From assembly GCF_051900535.1 (NCBI RefSeq), contig NZ_JBHZGI010000001.1, positions 1,178,001 through 1,242,000 of the forward strand: 64,000 nucleotides of DNA, read 5' to 3'. This document shows, in pieces, positions 26,445 through 34,782 of the stretch (positions within the stretch are counted from its first letter, which is position 1; every line of letters starts with the position of its first letter). Made by a program: the position numbers and the translations under genes. Source of the DNA: Frateuria_A sp051900535. GTDB taxonomy: Bacteria > Pseudomonadota > Gammaproteobacteria > Xanthomonadales > Rhodanobacteraceae. The notes beneath the pieces are model-generated. The model was given only the letters and a program-made list of their open reading frames with translations. It was not told the DNA's origin and did no database searches.

Positions 26445-27062
26445 ATGAGCGCCCCGCCCGCCACCGCCCGCCTGCTTGCCTGCGCCGCCCTGCTGTGCCC
26501 GCTGGCGGCCGGCGCGTCGGAGCACCGGTACCACTACGACACGGTGCACAGCCAGATTCTCTTCAGCGTGAGCCACGACGGTTATTCGCGCCCGTTCGGA
26601 CGGCTGCACATCGCCCGCGGCTGGCTGCGCTTCGACCCGGACGACTGGAGCCATGCCGCCACGGCCCTGGACATCGACCTGGCTGGCCTGGACATGGGTG
26701 ACGACGACTGGAACCAGGCCGTGCTCGAACCGCGTTTTCTGGACGCGGCCAAGGCGCGCTACGCCCATTTCGCCAGCACCTCGGTCGAGCGCAAGGACGA
26801 CAGCCACGGCGTGCTGCATGGCGAATTGACCCTGCGCGGCGTCACCCGCCCCATCGACATTCCGTTTACGTTCAACCGCCAGGCGCGCACCATCTTCGGC
26901 CTGCACACCGTCGCCGGATTTTCCGCCACCGCCATGCTCGACCGCACCGATTTCGGCATGACTGCCAACCAGGGCTCGATCGGCCAGCACATTTCCGTGT
27001 GGCTGGAGATCGAAGCCATCCGCGAGGACCGCAAGCCGGAGAGCACCGATGCTGCGCAATGA
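26445..27062 (+). CDS. YceI family periplasmic protein (first of two)
   Basis: The 205-residue protein has a signal peptide (LLACAALLCPLAAGASE) and a YceI-like lipocalin-fold domain (HYDTVHSQILFSVSH, DFGMTANQGSIGQHISVWLEIE). YceI proteins bind isoprenoid or other amphiphilic ligands in a long barrel and are often encoded with cytochrome b561. The gene overlaps the b561 gene by 14 bases. It differs clearly from the second YceI protein two genes on, so they are not a recent duplication. Confidence 0.88.
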   Translation: MSAPPATARLLACAALLCPLAAGASEHRYHYDTVHSQILFSVSHDGYSRPFGRLHIARGWLRFDPDDWSHAATALDIDLAGLDMGDDDWNQAVLEPRFLDAAKARYAHFASTSVERKDDSHGVLHGELTLRGVTRPIDIPFTFNRQARTIFGLHTVAGFSATAMLDRTDFGMTANQGSIGQHISVWLEIEAIREDRKPESTDAAQ

Positions 27063-27621
27063 CGAGTGGCGCTGGGGCGCCGTCGCCAAGTTCTTCCACT
27101 GGACGATCGCGGTGCTGATCCTGGGCAACGGCGTGTTCGGCCTGCTGATGGACCTGGCCCGATCGCCGATGCAGAAGGTCAACTGGATGGCCCTGCACAA
27201 GTCGATCGGCCTGACCGTGCTGGCGCTGTTCGTGCTGCGCCTGCTTTGGCGCGCGTTCAACCGGCCGCCACGCGAACTTCCGGCACCGCGCTGGCAGCTG
27301 TGGGCCGCGCGCGCGGTGCATGCGGTGCTGTACCTGCTGGTGGTCGCCCTGCCGCTTTCGGGCTGGTGGTTCAACTCGGTGCGAGGTTATCCGCTGCAGT
27401 TCTTCAAGCTGTTCAACCTGCCCGCGATCGCGGCGAAGAACCCCGACCTGCGCCGGCTGTCGCACGAAGTGCACGAGTACCTGTTCTGGGTCCTGCTGCT
27501 GGTGCTCCTCGCCCACGTCGGCGCGGCGCTCAAGCACCACGTGTACGACAACGACGACGTGCTGCGCCGCATGTGGCCGTTCGCCCGCCTCCGCCTCGGC
27601 TCCAAAGGAGATGAAGCATGA
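27049..27621 (+). CDS. Cytochrome b561 family protein (YceJ-like)
   Basis: The 190-residue inner-membrane protein has four hydrophobic helices. Histidines are placed for two b-type haems: FHWTIAV in helix 1, ALHKSIGL near helix 2, and HEVHEYLFW plus VGAALKHH near the last helix. The family carries electrons between quinols and periplasmic partners. It lies between two YceI genes with overlaps of 14 and 4 bases, so the three are one translational unit, as in yceJ-yceI of enterobacteria. Confidence 0.9.
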   Translation: MLRNDEWRWGAVAKFFHWTIAVLILGNGVFGLLMDLARSPMQKVNWMALHKSIGLTVLALFVLRLLWRAFNRPPRELPAPRWQLWAARAVHAVLYLLVVALPLSGWWFNSVRGYPLQFFKLFNLPAIAAKNPDLRRLSHEVHEYLFWVLLLVLLAHVGAALKHHVYDNDDVLRRMWPFARLRLGSKGDEA

Positions 27622-28184
27622 TCCGACCCGCCTTGGCGCGCCTGGCTGCGCTGCTGCTCGGTCTCGCCCTGCCCATGGCCGCCTCGGCGACCGATTACCG
27701 CGTGCTGCAGGACCAGAGCACGCTCGGCTTCACCGCGACCTTCCAGGGCGCGCCGTTCCAGGGCAGCTTCGCGCAGTGGCATGCGGCGATCCGGTTCGAT
27801 CCGGCGCACCTGGCCGGCTCGAAGTTCGACGTCACGGTGGACACCACCAGCGCCAGCACCGGCGATGCGGATCGCGACGGCGCGCTGCCTGGTGCAGATT
27901 TCTTCAACGCGACCCGTTACCCGCAGGCGCATTACGTGGCCACCGAGTTCGTCCAGGCCGGCTCGCACGTGATCGCCCGCGGCCAGCTGACCCTGCGCGG
28001 CGAGGTCCATCCCCTCAACCTTACCGTGACCATCACCCCACAGCCGGGCGGCACCACGCTGATGGACGTCAGCGGGACCCTCCAGCGGCTGGCTTACGGC
28101 GTAGGCGGCGGCGAATATGCCGATACGTCGGTGATCGGCAACGACGTGACCGTCAACGCGCACCTGGTGCTCGCCCCGAAATAG
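27618..28184 (+). CDS. YceI family periplasmic protein (second of two)
   Basis: The 188-residue protein has a signal peptide (LLLGLALPMAASA) and a YceI domain (VLQDQSTLGFTATFQGAPF, RYPQAHYVATEF, GQLTLRGEVHPLNLTVTI). Its start codon overlaps the cytochrome b561 stop (ATGA). It probably works in the periplasm with the b561 protein, perhaps binding a quinone-like lipid; that role is inference from the family. Confidence 0.9.
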   Translation: MIRPALARLAALLLGLALPMAASATDYRVLQDQSTLGFTATFQGAPFQGSFAQWHAAIRFDPAHLAGSKFDVTVDTTSASTGDADRDGALPGADFFNATRYPQAHYVATEFVQAGSHVIARGQLTLRGEVHPLNLTVTITPQPGGTTLMDVSGTLQRLAYGVGGGEYADTSVIGNDVTVNAHLVLAPK

Positions 28185-28218
28185 AGCCCCTGCCTGAAGC
28201 CACGGGAGCAGGGCGTGG

Positions 28219-28449
28219 CTAGCCGCCCACAAGCGCCCGCACGGCCGCCGCGTCGAACGGCCAATCCAGCTCCCGCCCGTCCCGCGCATCGCGCAACACC
28301 GGCACCCGCGTGCCGTAGCGCGCCTCCAGCGTTTCGTCGTCATCCACCCACACGCTGTCGAACTCCGGCGCCCGCGCCTCGGCGAGTACGGCGAGCGCCT
28401 GGTCGCACAGGTGGCAGTAGTCGCGCTGGTAGAGAACGAGGTCGGCCAT
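28219..28449 (-). CDS. Glutaredoxin-like protein (DUF836 family)
   Basis: The 76-residue thioredoxin-fold protein has the redox motif CHLC at residues 12-15 (YQRDYCHLCDQA) and the cis-Pro motif TRVPVLRD. It is a small cytoplasmic protein of the YruB/DUF836 glutaredoxin-like family. It is transcribed away from sdaA and convergent with the YceI operon. The partner is unknown. Confidence 0.85.
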   Translation of the reverse strand: MADLVLYQRDYCHLCDQALAVLAEARAPEFDSVWVDDDETLEARYGTRVPVLRDARDGRELDWPFDAAAVRALVGG

Positions 28450-28464
28450 GCGGCGGCGAATGGA

Positions 28465-28493
28465 CTGCCAAACGTGAAGGGGGCGCGTAGAAT
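28465..28493 (+). promoter_or_regulatory. Candidate sigma-70 promoter of sdaA
   Basis: A -35 CTGCCA (28465-28470) and -10 TAGAAT (28488-28493) are separated by 17 bases, 32 bases upstream of the sdaA start. Both hexamers are imperfect. Confidence 0.45.
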
Positions 28494-28525
28494 AACGGGT
28501 TCTCCCCGTTCACCGCAGCGCACCC

Positions 28526-29908
28526 ATGGCCGTCAGCGTTTTCGACATCTTCAAGATCGGTATCGGACCGTCGTCCTCGCACACGGTCGGACCGATGCGC
28601 GCGGCTGCCCGTTTCGGCGAACGCTGGCTGGAAGAGAAGGGCGTGCTCGAGCGCGTCGCCCGCGTGCGCGCCGAGCTCTACGGTTCGCTGGCGATGACAG
28701 GCCGGGGCCACGGCACCGACAAGGCGGTGCTGCTGGGCTTCGAAGGCCACCATCCGGACACCATCGATGCGGACCTGATTCCCGACATCCTGGCCCGCAT
28801 CCGCGCCGACGGCCGGCTGCGCCTGCTGGGCAGGCACGAGATCGCCTTCGACGAGAAGGCGGACCTCGTCTTCAACAAGCGCCAGAAGCTGCCCTTCCAC
28901 ACCAACGGCATGCGCTTCACCGCCTACGACGCTGCCGGCAACGAGCTGGCCACGCGCGACTACTATTCGGTGGGCGGCGGCTTCGTGGTCAACCAGGACG
29001 AGGCGGCCGAAGACCGCATCGTCGCGGACACCACCGTGCAGCCCTACCCGTTCTCCAGCGGCGACGAACTGCTCGCGAGCTGCGAGCGCCACGGCCTGAC
29101 CATCGCCCAGCTGATGATGGCCAACGAGAGCGTGTGGCGCCCGGAAGCGGAAACCCGCGCCGGCCTGCTCACCATCTGGAAGGCCATGGCCGACTGCGTC
29201 TCGCGCGGCCTGCGCTCCCCCGGCACCCTGCCCGGCGGCCTGCACGTCGCCCGCCGCGCGCCGGCGATGGCCGAGGAGCTGCGCAACCAGCCCGAGGCGG
29301 CGCTCAAGGACCCGCTTACCATTCTGGACTGGGTCAACCTCTACGCACTGGCCGTCAACGAGGAAAACGCCGCCGGCGGCCGCGTGGTGACCGCGCCGAC
29401 CAACGGCGCCGCCGGCATCGTGCCCGCCGTTGGCCACTACTACCTGCGCTTCTGCCCCAAGGCGGACGAGAACGGCATCGTCGACTACCTGCTGACCGCC
29501 GCCGCCATCGGCATCCTCTACAAGGAAAACGCCTCGATCTCCGGTGCCGAAGTCGGCTGCCAGGGCGAGGTCGGCGTCGCCTGCTCGATGGCCGCCGGCG
29601 GCCTCACCGCCGCTCTGGGCGGCAGCATCTGGCAGGTCGAGAACGCCGCCGAGATCGGCATGGAACACAACCTCGGCCTCACCTGCGACCCCATCGGCGG
29701 CCTGGTGCAGATCCCCTGCATCGAGCGCAACGCCATGGGCTCGGTCAAGGCCATCAACGCCAGCCGCATGGCGCTCAAGAGCGACGGCAAGCACCGCGTC
29801 AGCCTGGACAAGGTCATCAAGACCATGCGCGACACCGGCCGCGACATGAAGGACAAGTACAAAGAGACAAGCCGCGGTGGGCTCGCGGTCAACGTCATCG
29901 AGTGCTGA
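28526..29908 (+). CDS. sdaA: L-serine ammonia-lyase (iron-sulfur dependent)
   Basis: The 460-residue single-chain enzyme deaminates L-serine to pyruvate in the cytoplasm. It begins MAVSVFDIFKIGIGPSSSHTVGPMRAA (the conserved SSSHT substrate loop). It carries the [4Fe-4S] cysteines in the C-terminal alpha domain (FCPKADENG, GVACSMAAGG, LTCDPIGGLVQIPCIERN). Length and domain order match SdaA/TdcG type 2 enzymes. A candidate promoter lies just upstream. It is the last conserved core gene before the accessory stretch. Confidence 0.95.
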   Translation: MAVSVFDIFKIGIGPSSSHTVGPMRAAARFGERWLEEKGVLERVARVRAELYGSLAMTGRGHGTDKAVLLGFEGHHPDTIDADLIPDILARIRADGRLRLLGRHEIAFDEKADLVFNKRQKLPFHTNGMRFTAYDAAGNELATRDYYSVGGGFVVNQDEAAEDRIVADTTVQPYPFSSGDELLASCERHGLTIAQLMMANESVWRPEAETRAGLLTIWKAMADCVSRGLRSPGTLPGGLHVARRAPAMAEELRNQPEAALKDPLTILDWVNLYALAVNEENAAGGRVVTAPTNGAAGIVPAVGHYYLRFCPKADENGIVDYLLTAAAIGILYKENASISGAEVGCQGEVGVACSMAAGGLTAALGGSIWQVENAAEIGMEHNLGLTCDPIGGLVQIPCIERNAMGSVKAINASRMALKSDGKHRVSLDKVIKTMRDTGRDMKDKYKETSRGGLAVNVIEC

Positions 29909-30105
29909 CCGCCTGATCGCCCTGCCCTGGAAGGCCAGGGGCGGAGCCCACCGAAACCCATCGAGTAGAACGGTGCACGTCCGCACCGCGTAAAGCATCC
30001 GTGCTGGCCCACCAGCCTTCCGTTGGTCCGCTTCCGGCCATGAACGGACATCGGACATCTGCCAAGCCGCACCCAGCGGCATCGGCTTTGACGCGTAAAT
30101 AGTGG

Positions 30106-30714
30106 TTAGCCGAAGACCGCTGCCTGGGCTTGCCCCGATAGGTGCGGCGGGGCAACCCACAGTGGCACGCGAATTTGCACTTGGACACCTGAAGGCGGAT
30201 AACGTCGCTCGACCTTGCCAGTACTTAGCAGCCCCATATCGATCAACCGCGAGCCGAAACCCTTTCGGATAGGTAGTGCGACGATGGGGCCGCCCGCCTC
30301 GCACCAGAACATCAGCAGTTCGTCTGCTTCAATACGCCAGCGCAGCGTGACGCTGCCCTGCGGCACTGACAGCGCGCCGTACTTGACGGCGTTGGTGTCC
30401 AGCTCATGCAGCACCAGCGATAGTCCCACGGTCGCCTTCTGGCCCAGCTGCACCTCAGGACCGTCGAGGTCTATTTGGCGACCGTAAACCGCCAGCAGCG
30501 CCTCGGCCGTCGTGCGAATCGATGTGGCGCTCCAGTATTGCCGTTGCAAAACACTGTGGGCCGCGGACAGCGCCATGAGCCGCGCATGAAATGCTTCCTT
30601 CTCCTCGGCATGGGTAAAGGTGCGCGAAGCGATTGCCTGGACCGAGGCCAGTGTATTTTTTAGCCGGTGTGCGAGTTCGTTCCGAAGGACGTCTGACTCG
30701 ATCCGGGCGCGCAC
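30106..30714 (-). pseudogene. HWE-family sensor histidine kinase, C-terminal remnant
   Basis: The 202-codon frame encodes a complete HWE kinase core: NELAHRLKNTLASVQAIASRTF (phospho-acceptor His), the N-box HELDTNAVKYGALS and the WxE motif in MFWCEAGGP. The start would be a GTG. Immediately upstream in the same frame, after a TGA at 30715-30717, the translation ADGRVGGFMDTVMETT reads as the end of a PAS-type sensor domain. The kinase therefore appears cut from its sensor by a nonsense mutation. Farther upstream the PAS similarity is lost, so the 5' end is also missing. A residual sensorless kinase made from the GTG is possible. It lies in the disrupted accessory region after sdaA. Confidence 0.7.
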
Positions 30715-31181
30715 TCAAACGGTCGTTTCCATGACCGTATCCATGAAGCCACCGACGCGTCCATCGGCGTTGTGCGCGACGCGGGACTGGATGAGACGGT
30801 GGCGCGCATGGCAGTCGAGGCGCGCGAAAACCAACTGGCGCGCTTGAACCACATTTGGGACCGCCAAGCCGGGCGACGAGCTGGGCGGGCCCAAGCGTCG
30901 CGGTCGCGACGTCGGCGATTGGACTCTTCGACGAGCGCGAGCAACCGCGTGATCGTGTCTTGCTCGTAATCAGTCACCGTAATCCACAGCGTGGGAAGCG
31001 CCCGGGTTAAGTCGGCACGGACATCCCGTTGGTATACCCCGCCAGGGCGCTTGTCGAAGGATCGTAGGGCCACGTAGGAACGAACGCCGGTGGTCGCGGC
31101 AACGACAGGATAGCGGTCCATCAGATCCGGTGTCAGATCCTGCACAGCAACGTACAGGTCATAGTCGTTCGTGTACTGCAT
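30660..31181 (-). CDS. Unrecognised ORF, N-terminal part possibly coding
   Basis: The frame begins MQYTNDYDLYVAVQDLTPDL and its first 90 or so residues look like a real soluble protein (balanced composition, LPTLWITVTDYEQDTITRLLALVEE). The remaining residues are Arg/Ser/Trp-rich and run out of frame across the kinase remnant's upstream sequence, so the true gene is probably truncated near 30915. I do not recognise the family. It could be the 5' end of a gene whose 3' part was lost in the same event that beheaded the HWE kinase. Confidence 0.3.
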   Translation of the reverse strand: MQYTNDYDLYVAVQDLTPDLMDRYPVVAATTGVRSYVALRSFDKRPGGVYQRDVRADLTRALPTLWITVTDYEQDTITRLLALVEESNRRRRDRDAWARPARRPAWRSQMWFKRASWFSRASTAMRATVSSSPASRTTPMDASVASWIRSWKRPFECAPGSSQTSFGTNSHTG

Positions 31182-31459
31182 GTTCGTTCTCGTGCCCGGC
31201 ACACGCCCGTTTCAAAGAGTTTTCCTACGGCTCGAGCTATTCATACCAGATCATTCGCGCTGTCTTCGACTCGACCTCACGGCGCGGATTGCACTCGATC
31301 TCAGGTTGGCTGTAGATGATGGCGGCGGTTCGGTGCTCGCTTCCACCTCGGTCGGTGGCTCTTGGCGAGCACCGTGAGGGCACGCCGCCACGACGCGAGC
31401 ATATGAACTAGCGAGCAGCCTTGCAGACGGAGTGGGTTACGGCGGTACCGTCCCGGCAC

Positions 31460-31933
31460 CTACTTGGTCACCACCTCGCGGTGCATAGGCGCCAGCTTGG
31501 CGAGCAGCTTGTTTTGAGCGCGGAAGGGAATGCCGTGTTTGTCCATCGCCTTCTGAAGGTCTTCCACCAGCGCATTGAACTGACTGCGCCGGATGTCCAA
31601 ACCGCGATGCACTTGCTCCATGTTCTTGCCCGTGTAGGTGCAGGGGCCGTCGAGAATGACGCAGAACTGGTCGACCAACTCGCCTTTGACATGCGCCCGA
31701 TCGACGTTGGCAAAGAATGGGCGCGTGCGTGGGTCGGCCATCAGGTTGACCATGAAATCGTCGATCAGTGCGGTCAGGCCCGCCTTGCCGCCGAACTCGT
31801 CGAATACCGGTTTGAGCGCCGCGTCGCGCGGCGCTGGGTTGGCTACCGGATGAGTGACTGATGGGGCGACCTGTGCCTGCGCGACACCGACAACTAGAGT
31901 AAAGAACAGGGGGAGAAGCGTCTGTTTGATCAT
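31460..31933 (-). CDS. Secreted group 1 truncated haemoglobin
   Basis: The 157-residue protein has an unusual N-terminal signal peptide (LLPLFFTLVVGVAQAQ) before a truncated-globin domain (about 45-157). The globin shows FDEFGGKAGLTALIDDFM, the proximal region with YTGKNMEQVHRGLDI (proximal His), and a KLAPMHREVV C-terminus. Truncated globins bind O2/NO at haem; a periplasmic location is not usual. The ATG at 31933 is chosen because AAGGAA precedes it; the frame reaches 31969. It is 10 bases after the DUF3034 gene, so the two form an operon. Confidence 0.88.
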   Translation of the reverse strand: MIKQTLLPLFFTLVVGVAQAQVAPSVTHPVANPAPRDAALKPVFDEFGGKAGLTALIDDFMVNLMADPRTRPFFANVDRAHVKGELVDQFCVILDGPCTYTGKNMEQVHRGLDIRRSQFNALVEDLQKAMDKHGIPFRAQNKLLAKLAPMHREVVTK

Positions 31934-31943
31934 GGCGTGTTCC

Positions 31944-32837
31944 TTAGAAGCCGAGTTGGACAGAGGCATAGAGGCCGCGCTGGCGATCCTTGATCACGAT
32001 GTTGCCGAGGTTGGCGTAGGCCAAGGTCAGCGAGACGTGCTTGGTCGGAGCCCAGGCGACGAACGCGTCGTACCAATCGTCTTCCTTGGCAATGCCCAGG
32101 TTGTCCGGCTTCGCGCGGTACTCCGCGCCGATCGCCCACTGGCGACCGAGCAGGTAAGCCACCGAGGTTTCCAGCTCGGCCCGGTACTTATCCTGCCTGT
32201 CACCCCCGAAACCCAGAATGCCGATCTGGTTTGCCTTGGTGAAACGCACCGTGGCGTCGACCAGCAGGCTCTGTGCCAAAAACAGCTTGGTCGCGCTGAT
32301 GTAGTAGTCGGTGCCTTGCGACCGCTTGGCACCGACAAACTTGACGATGGCGTCTTGATTGTTCTTCTTGTACTGGGCACCGATCGCCACCTGCGGCAGC
32401 CAGCTGTCTTGCTCGAGAACCGCATCGCCGAACAGCCGGACCTTCACACCGTAGACGTCCTGCCGGAAGGTGAAGCCGCGACCGAGCCCCAGCGCCGCGC
32501 CCACTTCTTCGGTGTTGAAGCGCTGCTGCGCGTAGGAGAGCTCCATTCGGTTGTATAGGCCAACCATGACGCCGGCGTCGTCCAGGTGGTAGTCGGGCAG
32601 GCTCACGCGCGTGTAGAAGGCGTTCGCGCCGATCTGGTCACGCGTGCCATAACCTCCGATCACCGCCCATGGCGTCAGGCCGCCTCCCGCTGCACCCTCC
32701 ACTTGGCTGACGCCGCCAGTAAGGAGCAGTTTGCCACCGGTCCCAGCCCTGTCGGCCATCGCCAGACCTGGCAGCGCCAATGCGGCGAGCAGCCCTGAGC
32801 CGAGCACGGTGGCCCGGATCCGATTTTGCTTGTGCAT
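31944..32837 (-). CDS. DUF3034 family outer-membrane-type protein
   Basis: The 297-residue protein has a signal peptide (LLAALALPGLAMAD). The rest is rich in amphipathic beta-strands with repeated GxNAFYTRVSL/VAIGAQYKK type segments and ends in a terminal Phe (YASVQLGF), typical of outer-membrane beta-barrels. The GGKLLLTGGVSQVEGAAGGG opening matches DUF3034, a family of unknown function. AGGGGA precedes the ATG. It is the first gene of a two-gene unit with the secreted truncated haemoglobin. Confidence 0.82.
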   Translation of the reverse strand: MHKQNRIRATVLGSGLLAALALPGLAMADRAGTGGKLLLTGGVSQVEGAAGGGLTPWAVIGGYGTRDQIGANAFYTRVSLPDYHLDDAGVMVGLYNRMELSYAQQRFNTEEVGAALGLGRGFTFRQDVYGVKVRLFGDAVLEQDSWLPQVAIGAQYKKNNQDAIVKFVGAKRSQGTDYYISATKLFLAQSLLVDATVRFTKANQIGILGFGGDRQDKYRAELETSVAYLLGRQWAIGAEYRAKPDNLGIAKEDDWYDAFVAWAPTKHVSLTLAYANLGNIVIKDRQRGLYASVQLGF

Positions 32838-32879
32838 GAAGTCCCCTGTGTTGGCGCACGAACGCGCTGTCGGTAGCGT

Positions 32880-33284
32880 TTACGGCTGCATGGTGAAATT
32901 GGATGCGCCTGCATTAATCGCCAGGTGCCACGTGCCGTTGACCCCGTCACCGCGCTTATCCGTCCCGGCGACATCGCTGGCGTATCGGTACAGCGGATGG
33001 CCGTGCCAAGCCCACTGGCGACGGCCGTCGACGCGCGTGATCACACTGAATCCATTTGGCGGTGACACGGCGGCCGGCGCCTCAAAGGGCGGCCAGACAA
33101 CCGCACACGCCCCCGTGCAGACGCTCTGCCCGTCGGTTACATCAGCGTCATAGACGTAGAGCGCGCGCCCGCTGCCGTCGATCAACCATCCTTGCCCGTT
33201 ACGGCCTGGCAGCGTCTGGGCGGCGACTGCCGTCACGATCGCGAGCGCGCCGGCCACCACGCCTAGCTGCCTGTACTTGTCCAT
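32880..33284 (-). CDS. COG4315-type secreted protein (Yx(F/W/Y)xxD repeat family)
   Basis: The 134-residue exported protein (signal AIVTAVAAQTLPG) has the repeat unit typical of the secreted repeat family PF03640: ALYVYDADVTDGQSVCTGACAVVWPPF in two halves, then WAWHGHPLYRYASD. Two conserved cysteines (VCTGAC) are present. The function of the family is unknown. Found often with oxidative-stress or ECF-sigma-linked genes. It is upstream of DUF3034 and the globin on the same strand with a 42-base gap, so possibly one operon. Confidence 0.85.
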   Translation of the reverse strand: MDKYRQLGVVAGALAIVTAVAAQTLPGRNGQGWLIDGSGRALYVYDADVTDGQSVCTGACAVVWPPFEAPAAVSPPNGFSVITRVDGRRQWAWHGHPLYRYASDVAGTDKRGDGVNGTWHLAINAGASNFTMQP

Positions 33285-33611
33285 GTCCCATCTCTAAGTC
33301 GCAGTCGATTGCTGCCTGCCCTGTACGTGCCAGGTGGCGGCGCGGATGCGTGGAGGCGTGGATCCCTGTGTCTGGCTAGCGATGTGCCTGCTGCGACGAA
33401 GCCTGAGCGAGCGGCTGACACCCTGCAGTGCAGGCGAACGGGATCGCGGGAGTCCCTCGATCTGTGTTCACCCCCCTACCACCGCCCTTCTGGGAAGGTA
33501 TACCGATCCTAAGGTTGACGACTCGCCCGGGTAATGCCGTGCGGTCGTACATGCCGCCCGCGTTGATGACGATCCGCGTCAACCATTCATCAGACACAAG
33601 GAGAACTGGCT
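33285..33611. other. Divergent intergenic region
   Basis: This 327-base region separates the leftward exported-protein operon from the rightward hydrolase. It must hold two promoters; I see no clear sigma-70 hexamers. A small CCTTCTGGGAAGG hairpin is at about 33486-33498, and the hydrolase ribosome site AAGGAG is at 33598-33603. No gene is seen. Confidence 0.45.
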
Positions 33612-34493
33612 ATGCGCACCATGCATCGCATGCTGTTTGCTGTGGGCCTAATGCTGCTGGCCAGCGCCGCCATGGCACAGATTCCCACGGGCGAAGGCAC
33701 GCTCGATCGACCCGACGGTGCTCGAATTCACTACCAAGTGTCGGGCCACGGGCAACCGATTTTGTTGATTCACGGGTATCCGCTATCGGGCGAGTTGTTT
33801 GCAAAGAACCGAAAAGCGTTGGAGCAGCACTACAGCGTCATTACGATAGACCAGCGCGGGTATGGGCAAAGCACGGCACCGGACGCCAATGCGACCATCA
33901 AGACCTATGCACAGGATGCACTGGCGCTGCTGGACAAACTCCATGCCACGAAGGCGATCATTGGCGGGATGTCGATGGGCGGTCCCATCGCTCTGGAAAT
34001 GTACCGTGAGGCGCCGCAACGTTTTGCCGGCCTTATCCTGATCGACACGACGGCCAAACCGGCTGGCCCGCCGGAAGCGGGCCTGTGGAATGGCGTGGTC
34101 ACACTCGTGCAGGACAAGGGCGTGGGCGCGCTGCCGATGGTGCTGACCAAGGACATGCTCACCGGCCAAACCCGACTGCACGATACGGCGCTTGTTCAAA
34201 CCCTGAACGCGATCGTGCTGAAGGCGTCCAAGAACGGCGCCCTGGCCGGCGCCAAGGCGCTGGCCAATCGCCCCGACTCGCAGCCGACCTTGGCGACGAT
34301 CAAGGTTCCAACGTTGGTTATTGTCGGTGTCGAGGACACCATCTATCCCACCGATATGGCCAAGGCGATGCAGGAGGCGATTCCTGGTTCTCAGCTCGTA
34401 ATGATTCCTGGCGCCGCTCATGCCGCGGTGATGGAACAGCCGGCTCAAGTGAATGAGGCGATCCTAAGCTGGGCCCGGCGGATCCAATGGTGA
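33612..34493 (+). CDS. Secreted alpha/beta-fold hydrolase
   Basis: The 293-residue protein has a signal peptide (LLASAAMAQ). The hydrolase fold carries the oxyanion HG at 54-55 (LLIHGYPLSG), nucleophile elbow GMSMGG at 119-124 (Ser 121), acidic residue in VGVEDTIYP and catalytic His in GAAHAAVMEQP. Close relatives are annotated loosely as chloroperoxidase-like or esterase-like; the substrate cannot be deduced. A strong AAGGAG site precedes the ATG. It lies upstream of the ECF sigma gene on the same strand, separated by about 290 bases. Confidence 0.9.
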   Translation: MRTMHRMLFAVGLMLLASAAMAQIPTGEGTLDRPDGARIHYQVSGHGQPILLIHGYPLSGELFAKNRKALEQHYSVITIDQRGYGQSTAPDANATIKTYAQDALALLDKLHATKAIIGGMSMGGPIALEMYREAPQRFAGLILIDTTAKPAGPPEAGLWNGVVTLVQDKGVGALPMVLTKDMLTGQTRLHDTALVQTLNAIVLKASKNGALAGAKALANRPDSQPTLATIKVPTLVIVGVEDTIYPTDMAKAMQEAIPGSQLVMIPGAAHAAVMEQPAQVNEAILSWARRIQW

Positions 34494-34512
34494 TACCGGG
34501 TCGCAAGAGGGC

Positions 34513-34543
34513 TCTAGCGCTGTGCCCACGCGGCGGCGCTAGA
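34513..34543. repeat. Inverted repeat upstream of ECF sigma gene
   Basis: TCTAGCGC (34513-34520) and GCGCTAGA (34536-34543) form a perfect 8-bp inverted repeat with a 15-base loop, shortly after the hydrolase stop. It has no T-run. It may be a transcription stop or a regulatory site for the downstream sigma factor gene. Confidence 0.4.
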
Positions 34544-34782
34544 AGGTCGCGCTCTCGGCGGGCCCCGTCCGTTCGAGTGCCGTCCCAGAGACTGGAGAGC
34601 TCAGGACTCGGCATCTAGGTTTCAGCCAAGGGCGGGTGCGCACGGCTAGCATCCATTGCGCGACCCCTTGCGTGCCGATGGGAACGCGGCGCGCCACGCT
34701 TCAAGATGGGCGGGACCCAAGAGTGACCACGAGCAAGTTCGGCGAAGCAGCAAACGCCATGCGCGGTCCATTAGGACCCGCG

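Noticed and set aside
29925..29945. CCCTGG/CCAGGG hairpin after sdaA as a terminator
   Set aside because: There is no T-run on either side.
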